Shown here piece by piece: positions 44,101 to 56,100 of a stretch of DNA of 64,000 bases (positions are counted from its first letter, which is position 1; every line of letters begins with the position of its first letter). A program made the translations under genes and the position numbers. A model generated the notes under the pieces. It saw nothing but the letters and a program-made list of their open reading frames with translations. It was not told the origin of the DNA and made no database searches. The DNA is from Lamellibrachia columna (taxonomy: Eukaryota > Annelida > Polychaeta > Sabellida > Siboglinidae), in contig OY759269.1 of the NCBI GenBank assembly GCA_963662155.1, forward strand, positions 1,853,501 to 1,917,500, given 5' to 3'.

Positions 44101-47100
44101 AGTTGCTCTCCTCTGTATTCGTTCAAGCGTATCTATATCCTTCTTACAATACGGTCTCCACGCTTGTATACAGCATTCTAAATGAGGCCGAACTATTGCT
44201 TTATAAAGAGGTATAATTAACTTTTTTCCCTTGTATGTTATGTTTCTTCTAATCAATCCAAGAATTTAATTACCCTTTGAGGCTGCAATACCACACTGCT
44301 CTGAAACTTTCATATCAGCGCTTATTGCAACTCCTCCTTTTCTTCTACGATGGTGCCTAGAACAGTATTTCCCATATTAGAGTTTACATTCAAGTTAAAT
44401 CGGAGGTCAGACAGGCAATATACGCTCGCTCAGTGATCTTATGAGTTTTCCGTGTGTTTACCATGATCTTATGATGATCTTATGAGCTGTCCGAGTATCT
44501 ACGATAATCCGTTAATGATTTTATTAGCTGTCCGTGTATGAACGATTATTCTATGACGATATGAGTTGTTTGAGTGTCTACAATAATCATACGGTGATAC
44601 CACGAGTTCTCCGAGTGTCTACGATGATAATATTCTATTTCATTTATGACAATTCACCAGGCACTAAGGTGTATCCGCGGTCTACTGGATGATATAGTGA
44701 CTCAGACATCACTATACGTATTTTCATGTACAAAATGGATAGCACTAGTCAGCGCTGTCTACATGTTGACATAATATTCCTGAAAATCACGAACGTCCAT
44801 GTGTTGTGTTGTAGTGTTTCTTTGTAATGTAGCGCTGTATTGTACTTTCACTGTGCAATGTAGCGTTAGAGCGGCTGTCACGTACTATATCGTTCCTTTG
44901 TTGTAGTTTCACTGTGCAATGTAGCGTTAGAGCCGCTGTCACGTACTATGTCGTTCCTTTGTTGTAGTTTCACTGTGTAATGTAGCGTTAGAGCGGCTGT
45001 CACGTACTATGTCGTTCCTTTGTTGTAGTTTCACTGTGCAATGTAGTGTTAGAGCGGCCGTCACGTACGACGTCGTTCCTGCGTTGTAGTTTCACTGTGT
45101 AATGCAGCGTTAGAGCGGCCGTCACCTACGACGTCGTTCCTATGTTGTAGTTCCGGGAGAAGGTGAGCGATATTCTGCAGCCGCATCACAACGACCACTA
45201 CCTGAGTCGATGGCTGAAGGGTGAGTGAGCACAACCACTACTACAGTGACCCGATGGTGAAACCCGTTCCCTCTGTGGGAACTGTACTAAAAAGGCGGCG
45301 CTAGTCATATTGTTTTACAACTATTAAACAGTCCACAGCAATTAAATAAATCGTATGTATTTATTTGTGAAAATCGTCCACCGGCGACTCGCGCTGGTCT
45401 TTACCGTACAATTATTATGAGGCGTGCGTTAGCCCCTTACAGAGGCGTGCGTTAGTCCCTCACAGAGGCGTGTGTTAGCCCCCCCCCCACAGAGGCGCGC
45501 GTTAGCCCCCCCCCCATATAGGCGTGCGTTAGCCCCCACACAAAGGCGTGCCCCACCACCCATGCAACGCTAGAACTGGTAAACAAGCTAATTGTGCATA
45601 CTCTATTTCCGCCTGCCTGTTAGGAATAACAAGTGGCTCACGAGAATAGACGAACCGTGTGCCACTGGTAGTTGACTGTTGGTGCCTCTGCTGCATCGAT
45701 CGCCGACGACGCTATGAAGATAAGGAGAACGGACGACTGAATCAGTAACGCCAAGTCTCCTGTGGGAAAACAGCAATAGTAGCGGTCGTCCTACTCAGCA
45801 AGCGATAACCATTGCGAATATGTGACATTTGCGAACTGGCCGTGACTTTATCATTACAAACGTAGGCTGCAATAGTGGCTCAGGAATAAATACGCACCTA
45901 TAAAGATCGGGTTGCCATATGCACATCACTGTTTTATGGCGTAGATGATTTGTGAGAAACAAATACCTTCGTTCTTACCAAATCAATAGCTACGTCTATG
46001 GCGTTATGTTTAACCATTATGTCAGCCAAGCACATGATATAATATTGTGACTATAAATTATAACTGTTCACATTTATGATACGTATATTCGTCTTCTATT
46101 ACCTTGCGCCGAAAGCGTCATATAGGGTGGATACAATCGCACGCTACCTTCCTCTGTCTTGAGCTGCGGCGGCTACATAATACGCATCAGTAAGATACAA
46201 TGTCACGCACGAACCACGCTAAAACAAAATTGGCGATGCTAAAAAAAATCGTTTCTGGTCTACGAATCTGGCATAAAGTTTCCATTAAATGTATATTAAT
46301 TCCTACGGAGATGTGTGATTGGCTCTTGGCAGGGCAGCGATGGCGAACTTGGAAAAGATCTGGAAGGATAAGGATGTAACGATAGCAACGAATGAAAGAC
46401 CCGTGAATGCCTTGGTTTTCCTAGTAGTAATGTATGGATGAGAGTCGTGGACCATCAAACAGAGGGAATGGAAACGAATCGACAGCTTCAAAATGTGGTG
46501 TTGGAGGAGGAAGCTACGAATATCATGGGCGACCAATAGAAAGAACAAATCTGTCCTTGAATAAATCAATCAGGCCCTCCCACTAAATGCACAAATCGCA
46601 AAACAGAAGCTGTCATTGGGCACATCATACATTGGGCACATCATACATTGGGCACATCATACATTGGGCACATCGTACATTGGGCACATCATACATTGGG
46701 CACATCATACATTGGGCACATCATGAGTGTAGAAGATGACAGGTCGAAAAAAGCCGACAATGATCGGAATGAGTGAAGGCGGAAGACAGGAAGACCACAC
46801 ATAAGATGGATGAGATCAGGGACATAAGATGGATGAGATCAGATATATAAGATGGATGTGATCAGGGATATAAGATGGATGAGATCAAGGATATAAGATG
46901 GATGAGATCAGAGATATAAGATGGATGTGATCAGGGATAAAAGATGGATGTGATCAGGGATAAAAGATGGATGTGATCAGGGATAAAAGATAGATGTGAT
47001 CAGGGATATAAGATGGATGTGATCAGAGATGTAAGATGGATGAGATCAGGGATAAAAGATGGATGTGATCAGGGATAAAAGATAGATGTGATCAGGGATA

Positions 47101-50100
47101 TAAGATGAATGTGATCAGATATGTAAGATGGATGAGATCAGGGATATAAGATGGATGTGATCAGGGATATAAGATGGATGTGATCAGGGATATAAGATGG
47201 GTGCGATTAGAGATTTAAAGATGGATGTGATCAGGGATATAAGATGGATGTGATCAGGGATATAAGATGGATGTGATCAGGGATATAAGATGGATGTGAT
47301 CAGGGATATAAGATGGATGTAATCAGGGATAAAAGATGGATGTGATCAGGGATAAAAGATGGATGTGATCAGGGATATAAGATGGATGTGATCAGGGATA
47401 AAAGATGGATGTGATCAGGGATTTAAGATGGATGAGATCAGCGATATAAGATGGATGAGATCAGTGATATAACAAAGCTGACGATAGATGAGTTGATAGA
47501 AACAACAAGAGAGAGGATTGATTGGAGACAGCTCATTATGAATGTTAGCAGAAGTCGTACGATTTGACGGGACATCACATCACGAGAAGTGTGGAAGTTT
47601 GGTTGGTCTGGTGCTAAGTTTGGTTGGTCTGGTGCTAAGTTTGGTTGGTCTGGTGCTAAGTTTGGTTGGTCTGGTGCTAAGTTTGGTTGGTCTAGTGCTA
47701 AGTTTGGTTGGTCTGGTGCTAAGTTTGGTTGGTCTGGTGCTAAGTTTGGTTGGTCTGGTGCTAAGTTTGGTTGGTCTAAGTGAGGAACTACGAACAGTCC
47801 TTGTTTACGACTCGTTGGACCGACTGGCTCCGCGCTGCGCCCTGAGACCGCCTCGACGACTGGACTCGTCTCGGTGGAGTTGGTTGAATCAGTCGACGTC
47901 CATACTGACGAATATATTCTTGCCGTGAACACCTTCGGGAAAAGACTGCCACCTAAGCAGCCATCTAAGCAGCCATCCTGAATGCGATAATAGCACGGCA
48001 CTGAACGCGCTGGCAGGAAACGATCTTATCGCGTGACTGTCAGCAATACAACGGGCATAATCCTGATATCATCCGAAATGGTTAGCGGCCATCAGGGGTC
48101 GGCTACATTATAGAGAATAAACGGCTTTCCGGAATGAAAGGCCACGTAAAATAGACGGAAGGACATTGTTCCATGTTTTCATTAATAGTTAATCACAGCA
48201 TAATATAATCATTGTGGTAGCAATATAAATTGTCATTCATTACAGTGGGTGGAATAATCTCATCACCACGCAATAATGTTGCGGAAGTTAGCATATTTAT
48301 TATTAACAACAGTAACATACAGTTGTTTTCTATTTTCAGCGAGGAATTTCAACATCGACAAGGCGGAAGATATGCTACGAAACGTAAGTGGTAATACCGG
48401 GGAAAAAATCAACATAAATAAAGCACGGTCGTCGAACCCCCCGAGGTTACCACTCAGGACATTCTTCACCATAACGCACATTCCAACTCATGCAGCCTCA
48501 AGGTGCACCTCAAACAAATTGTCTAACAATTGTTTAAATTCAACTAGTAATTTGAAACGAGTAATGTCATTGGTGCTCTCAATTATGTCCGCACAATATA
48601 ATGTTAATTATTTTCTCATAAATATGATATATCATTATTTATCAAAAATAGAGCAGTCAACATCATCTGGTACAGACGTGCGCTTGGTTACACAAACCGC
48701 TTCTCATGGTTTAACGTAGGCTATTTACGATAGATAACAGACGCCAATTGTTACATCAACATTGTCACAGTAATTGTCACAGTACATTGTCACAATACAC
48801 CCTTAAGGGTTGTCTATCTTGTGTCAGCACATAGAATGGCGGAAGAACTTCGGCACGGACACGTTGTTGGAGTGGGACGTGCCGGACGTGATGAGAAAGT
48901 ACTGGCCGGGCGGCGTGAGTGGCTGCGACAAGGAAGGTCATCCCATCCTCTATCAGCTGTGCAAGGACTTTGACACTAAAGGTACAGTGGCTGCCATTTA
49001 AAACAAAATGTTCTTATGTAGCCGTAGACTCAGGACGTTGACGTCTCCCTGCAATCTCTGTCTCTCCAGCCACCTCGAGTCCACCATCTGTCCAATGTTT
49101 AATGTTGTCAATCTCTCAGTCTCTCCAGCCACTTCGACTCCACCATCTGTCCAATGTTTAATGTTGTCAATCTCTCAGTCTCTCCAGCCACTTCGACTCC
49201 ACCATCTGTCCAATGTTTAATGTTGTCAATCTCTCAGTCTCTCCAGCCACTTCGAGTCCACCATCTGTCCAATGTTTAATGTTGTTAATCTCTCAGTCTC
49301 TCCAGCCACTTCGACTCCACCATCTGTCCAATGTTTAATGTTGTCAATCTCTCAGTCTCTCCAGCCACTTCGAGTCCACCATCTGTCAAATGTTTAATGT
49401 TGTTAATCTCTCAGTCTCTCCAGCCACTTCGACTCCACCATCTGTCCAATGTTTAATGTTGTCAATCTCTCAGTCTCTCCAGCCACTTCGAGTCCACCAT
49501 CTGTCCAATGTTTAATGTTGTTAATCTCTCAGTCTCTCCAGTCACTTCGACTCCACCATCTGTCCAATGTTTAATGTTGTTAATCTCTCAGTCTCTCCAG
49601 CCACTTCCAGTCCACCATCTGTCCAATGTTTAATGTTGTTAATCTCTCAGTCACTCCAGCCACTTCGACTCCACCATCCGTCCAATGTTTAATGTTGTTA
49701 ATCTCTCAGTCTCTCCAGCCACTTCGACTCCACCATCTGTCCAATGTTTAATGTTGTTAATCTCTCAGTCTCTCCAGCCACTTCGACTCCACCATCTGTC
49801 CAATGTTTAATGTTGTTAATCTCTCAGTCACTCCAGCCACTTCGACTCCACCATCCGTCCAATGTTTAATGTTGTTAATCTCTCAGTCTCTCCAGCCACT
49901 TCGAGTCCACCATCTGTCCAATGTTTAATGTTGTCAATCTCTCAGTCTCTCCAGTCACTTCGACTCCACCATCTGTCCAATGTTTAATGTTGTTAATCTC
50001 TCAGTCTCTCCAGCCACTTCGACTCCACCATCTGTCCAATGTTTAATGTTGTTAATCTCTCAGTCACTCCAGCCACTTCGACTCCACCATCCGTCCAATG

Positions 50101-53100
50101 TTTAATGTTGTTAATCTCTCAGTCACTCCAGCCACTTCGACTCCATCATCCGTCCAATGTTTAATGTTGTTAATCTCTCAGTCTCTCCAGCCACTTCGAC
50201 TCCACCATCTGTCTAATGTTTAATGTTGTTAATCTCTCAGTATCTCCAGCCACTTCGACTCCACCATCCGTCCAATGTTTAATGTTGTTAATCTCTCAGT
50301 CTCTCCAGCCACTTCGACTCCACCATCTGTCTAATGTTTAATGTTGTTAATCTCTCAGTCTCTCCAGCCACTTCGACTCCACCATCTGTCCAATGTTTAA
50401 TGTTGTTAATCTCCCAGTCACTCCAGCCACTTCGACTCCACCATCCGTCCAATGTTTAATGTTGTTAATCTCTCAGTCTCTCCAGCCACTTCGACTCCAC
50501 CATCTGTCCAATGTTTAATGTTGTCAATCTCTCAGTCTCTCCAGCCACTTCTAGTCCACCATCTGTCCAATGTTTAATGTTGTTAATCTCTCAGTCTCTC
50601 CAGCCACTTCGACTCCACCATCTGTCCAATGTTTAATGTTGTTAATCTCTCAGCCTCTCCAGCCACTTCGACTCCACCATCCGTCCAATTTTTAATGTTG
50701 TCAATCTCTCAGTCTCTCCAGCCATTTCTAGTCCACCATCTGTCCAATGTTTTATGTTGTTAATCTCTCAGTCTCTCCAGCCACTTCGACTCCACCATCT
50801 GTCCAATGTTTAATGTTGTCAATCTCTCAGTCTCTCCAGCCACTTCTAGTCCACCATCTGTCCAATGTTTAATGTTGTTAATCTCTCAGTCTCTCCAGCC
50901 ACTTCGACTCCACCATCCGTCCAATGTTTAATGTTGTTAATCTCTCAGTCTCTCCAGCCACTTCGACTCCACCATCTGTCTAATGTTTAATGTTGTTAAT
51001 CTCTCAGTCTCTCCAGCCACTTCGACTCCACCATCTGTCCAATGTTTAATGTTGTTAATCTCCCAGTCACTCCAGCCACTTCGACTCCACCATCCGTCCA
51101 ATGTTTAATGTTGTTAATCTCTCAGTCTCTCCAGCCACTTCGACTCCACCATCTGTCCAATGTTTAATGTTGTCAATCTCTCAGTCTCTCCAGCCACTTC
51201 TAGTCCACCATCTGTCCAATGTTTAATGTTGTCAATCTCTCAGTCTCTCCAGCCACTTCTAGTCCACCATCCGTCCAATGTTTAATGTTGTTAATCTCTC
51301 AGTCTCTCCAGCCACTTCGACTCCACCATCTGTCTAATGTTTAATGTTGTTAATCTCTCAGTCTCTCCAGTCACTTCGACTCCACCATCTGTCCAATGTT
51401 TAATGTTGTTAATCTCTCAGTCTCTCCAGCCACTTCCAGTCCACCATCTGTCCAATGTTTAATGTTGTTAATCTCTCAGTCACTCCAGCCACTTCGACTC
51501 CACCATCCGTCCAATGTTTAATGTTGTTAATCTCTCAGTCTCTCCAGCCACTTCGACTCCACCATCTGTCCAATGTTTAATGTTGTTAATCTCTCAGTCT
51601 CTCCAGCCACTTCGACTCCACCATCTGTCCAATGTTTAATGTTGTTAATCTCTCAGTCACTCCAGCCACTTCGACTCCACCATCTGTCCAATGTTTAATG
51701 TTGTTAATCTCTCAGTCACTCCAGCCACTTCGACTCCACCATCCGTCCAATGTTTAATGTTGTTAATCTCTCAGTCTCTCCAGCCACTTCGACTCCACCA
51801 TCTGTCCAATGTTTAATGTTGTTAATCTCTCAGTCTCTCCAGCCACTTCGAGTCCACCATCTGTCCAATGTTTAATGTTGTTAATCTCTCAGTCACTCCA
51901 GCCACTTCGACTCCACCATCCGTCCAATGTTTAATGTTGTTAATCACTCAGTCTCTCCAGCCACTTCGACTCCACCATCTGTCAAATGTTTAATGTTGTC
52001 AATCTCTCAGTCTCTCCAGTCACTTCGACTCCACCATCTGTCCAATGTTTAATGTTGTTAATCTCTCAGTCACTCCAGCCACTTCGACTCCACCATCCGT
52101 GCAATGTTTAATGTTGTTAATCTCTCAGTCTCTCCAGCCACTTCGACTCCACCATCTGTCCAATGTTTAATGTTGTCAATCTCTCAGTCTCTCCAGCCAC
52201 TTCGAGTCCACCATCTGTCCAATGTTTAATGTTGTTAATCTCTCAGTCTCTCCAGCCACTTCGAGTCCACCATCTGTCCAATGTTTAATGTTGTTAATCT
52301 CTCAGTCTCTCCAGCCACTTCGACTCCACCATCTGTCCAATGTTTAATGTTGTTAATCTCTCAGTCTCTCCAGCCACTTCCAGTCCACCATCTGTCAAAT
52401 GTTTAATGTTGTTAATCTCTCAGTCTCTCCAGCCACTTCGACTCCACCATCTGTCAAATGTTTAATGTTGTTAATCTCTCAGTCTCTCCATCCACTTCGA
52501 CTCCACCATCTGTCCAATGTTTAATGTTGATAATCTCTCAGTCTCTCCAGCCACTTCGAGTCCACCATCTGTCCAATGTTTAATGTTGTCAATCTCTCAG
52601 TCTCTCCAGTCACTTCGACTCCACCATCTGTCCAATGTTTAATGTTGTTAATCTCTCAGTCTCTCCAGCCACTTCGACTCCACCATCTGTCCAATGTTTA
52701 ATGTCGTTAATCTCTCAGTCACTCCAGCCACTTCGACTCCACCATCCGTCCAATGTTTAATGTTGTTAATCTCTCAGTCACTCCAGCCACTTCGACTCCA
52801 CCATCCGTCCAATGTTTAATGTTGTTAATCTCTCAGTCTCTCCAGCCACTTCGACTCCACCATCTGTCTAATGTTTAATGTTGTTAATCTCTCAGTCTCT
52901 CCAGCCACTTCGACTCCACCATCCGTCCAATGTTTAATGTTGTTAATCTCTCAGTCTCTCCAGCCACTTCGACTCCACCATCTGTCTAATGTTTAATGTT
53001 GTTAATCTCTCAGTCTCTCCAGCCACTTCGACTCCACCATCTGTCCAATGTTTAATGTTGTTAATCTCCCAGTCACTCCAGCCACTTCGACTCCACCATC

Positions 53101-56100
53101 CGTCCAATGTTTAATGTTGTTAATCTCTCAGTCACTCCAGCCACTTCGACTCCACCATCCGTCCAATGTTTAATGTTGTTAATCTCTCAGTCTCTCCAGC
53201 CACTTCGAGTCCACCATCTGTCCAATGTTTAATGTTGTCAATCTCTCAGTCTCTCCAGTCACTTCGACTCCACCATCTGTCCAATGTTTAATGTTGTTAA
53301 TCTCTCAGTCACTCCAGCCACTTCGACTCCACCATCCGTCCAATGTTTAATGTTGTTAATCTCTCAGTCTCTCCAGCCACTTCGACTCCACCATCTGTCC
53401 AATGTTTAATGTTGTTAATCTCTCAGTCTCTCCAGCCACTTCGAGTCCACCATCTGTCCAATGTTTAATGTTGTTAATCTCTCAGTCACTCCAGCCACTT
53501 CGACTCCACCATCCGTCCAATGTTTAATGTTGTTAATCTCTCAGTCTCTCCAGCCACTTCGACTCCACCATCTGTCAAATGTTTAATGTTGTCAATCTCT
53601 CAGTCTCTCCAGTCACTTCGACTCCACCATCTGTCCAATGTTTAATGTTGTTAATCTCTCAGTCACTCCAGCCACTTCGACTCCACCATCCGTCCAATGT
53701 TTAATGTTGTTAATCTCTCAGTATCTCCAGCCACTTCGACTCCACCATCTGTCCAATGTTTAATGTTGTCAATCTCTCATTCTCTCCAGCCACTTCGAGT
53801 CCACCATCTGTCCAATGTTTAATGTTGTTAATCTCTCAGTCTCTCCAGCCACTTCGAGTCCACCATCTGTCCAATGTTTAATGTTGTTAATCTCTCAGTC
53901 TCTCCAGCCACTTCGACTCCACCATCTGTCCAATGTTTAATGTTGTTAATCTCTCAGTCTCTCCAGCCACTTCTAGTCCACCATCTGTCAAATGTTTAAT
54001 GTTGTTAATCTCTCAGTCTCTCCAGCCACTTCGACTCCACCATCTGTCAAATGTTTAATGTTGTTAATCTCTCAGTCTCTCCAGCCACTTCGACTCCACC
54101 ATCTGTCCAATGTTTAATGTTGTTAATCTCTCAGTCTCTCCAGCCACTTCGAGTCCACCATCTGTCCAATGTTTAATGTTGTCAAACTCTCAGTCTCTCC
54201 AGTCACTTCGACTCCACCATCTGTCCAATGTTTAATGTTGTTAATCTCTCAGTCTCTCCAGCCACTTCGACTCCACCATCTGTCCAATGTTTAATGTCGT
54301 TAATCTCTCAGTCACTCCAGCCACTTCGACTCCACCATCCGTCCAATGTTTAATGTTGTTAATCTCTCAGTCACTCCAGCCACTTCGACTCCACCATCCG
54401 TCCAATGTTTAATGTTGTTAATCTCTCAGTCTCTCCAGCCACTTCGACTCCACCATCTGTCTAATGTTTAATGTTGTTAATCTCTCAGTCTCTCCAGCCA
54501 CTTCGACTCCACCATCCGTCCAATGTTTAATGTTGTTAATCTCTCAGTCTCTCCAGCCACTTCGACTCCACCATCTGTCTAATGTTTAATGTTGTTAATC
54601 TCTCAGTCTCTCCAGCCACTTCGACTCCACCATCTGTCCAATGTTTAATGTTGTTAATCTCCCAGTCACTCCAGCCACTTCGACTCCACCATCCGTCCAA
54701 TGTTTAATGTTGTTAATCTCTCAGTCTCTCCAGCCACTTCGACTCCACCATCTGTCCAATGTTTAATGTTGTCAATCTCTCAGTCTCTCCAGCCACTTCT
54801 AGTCCACCATCTGTCCAATGTTTAATGTTGTTAATCTCTCAGTCTCTCCAGCCACTTCGACTCCACCATATGTCCAATGTTTAATGTTGTTAATCTCTCA
54901 GCCTCTCCAGCAACTTCGACTCCACCATCCATCCAATTTTTAAGGTTGTCAATCTCTCAGTCTCTCCAGCCACTTCTAGTCCACCATCTGTCCAATGTTT
55001 TATGTTGTTAATCTCTCAGTCTCTCCAGCCACTTCGACTCCACCATCTGTCCAATGTTTAATGTTGTCAATCTCTCAGTCTCTCCAGCCACTTCTAGTCC
55101 ACCATCTGTCCAATGTTTAATGTTGTTAATCTCTCAGTCTCTCCAGCCACTTCGACTCCACCATCCGTCCAATGTTTAATGTTGTTAATCTCTCAGTCTC
55201 TCCAGCCACTTCGACTCCACCATCTGTCTAATGTTTAATGTTGTTAATCTCTCAGTCTCTCCAGCCACTTCGACTCCACCATCTGTCCAATGTTTAATGT
55301 TGTTAATCTCCCAGTCACTCCAGCCACTTCGACTCCACCATCCGTCCAATGTTTAATGTTGTTAATCTCTCAGTCTCTCCAGCCACTTCGACTCCACCAT
55401 CTGTCCAATGTTTAATGTTGTCAATCTCTCAGTCTCTCCAGCCACTTCTAGTCCACCATCTGTCCAATGTTTAATGTTGTCAATCTCTCAGTCTCTCCAG
55501 CCACTTCTAGTCCACCATCCGTCCAATGTTTAATGTTGTTAATCTCTCAGTCTCTCCAGCCACTTCGACTCCACCATCTGTCTAATGTTTAATGTTGTTA
55601 ATCTCTCAGTCTCTCCAGCCACTTCGACTCCACCATCTGTCTAATGTTTAATGTTGTTAATCTCTCAGTCTCTCCAGCCACTTCGACTCCACCATCTGTC
55701 AAATGTTTAATGTTGTTAATCTCTCAGTCTCTCCAGCCACTTCGACTCCACCATCTGTCAAATGTTTAATGTTGTTAATCTCTCAGTCTCTCCAGCCACT
55801 TCGACTCCACCATCTGTCCAATGTTTAATGTTGTTAATCTCTCAGTCTCTCCAGCCACTTCGAGTCCACCATCTGTCCAATGTTTAATGTTGTTAATCTC
55901 TCAGTCTCTCCAGCCACTTCGACTTCACCATCTGTCCAATGTTTAATGTTGTTAATCTCTCAGTCACTCCAGCCACTTCGACTCCACCATCCGTCCAATG
56001 TTTAATGTTGTTAATCTCTCAGTCACTCCAGCCACTTCGACTCCACCATCCGTCCAATGTTTAATGTTGTTAATCTCTCAGTCTCTCCAGCCACTTCGAC

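Larger units (their letters stand above)
46325..47580 (+). mobile_element. LINE C-terminal remnant D, a different family
   Basis: The plus strand reads, in broken frames, MANLEKIWKDKDVTIATN, NALVFLVVMYG(stop)ESWTIK, IDSFKMWCWRRKLRISW, LSLGH, MIGMSEGGRRQ, TGRPHIRWM and then ITKLTIDELIETTRERIDWR with QLIMNVSRSR. This is the usual C-terminus of endonuclease-RT LINE proteins (family pattern: GRRRxGRPRxRWxDDI and WRxLVxxV). Two tandem arrays have expanded inside it. It lies in gene B intron 2. Confidence 0.85.
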
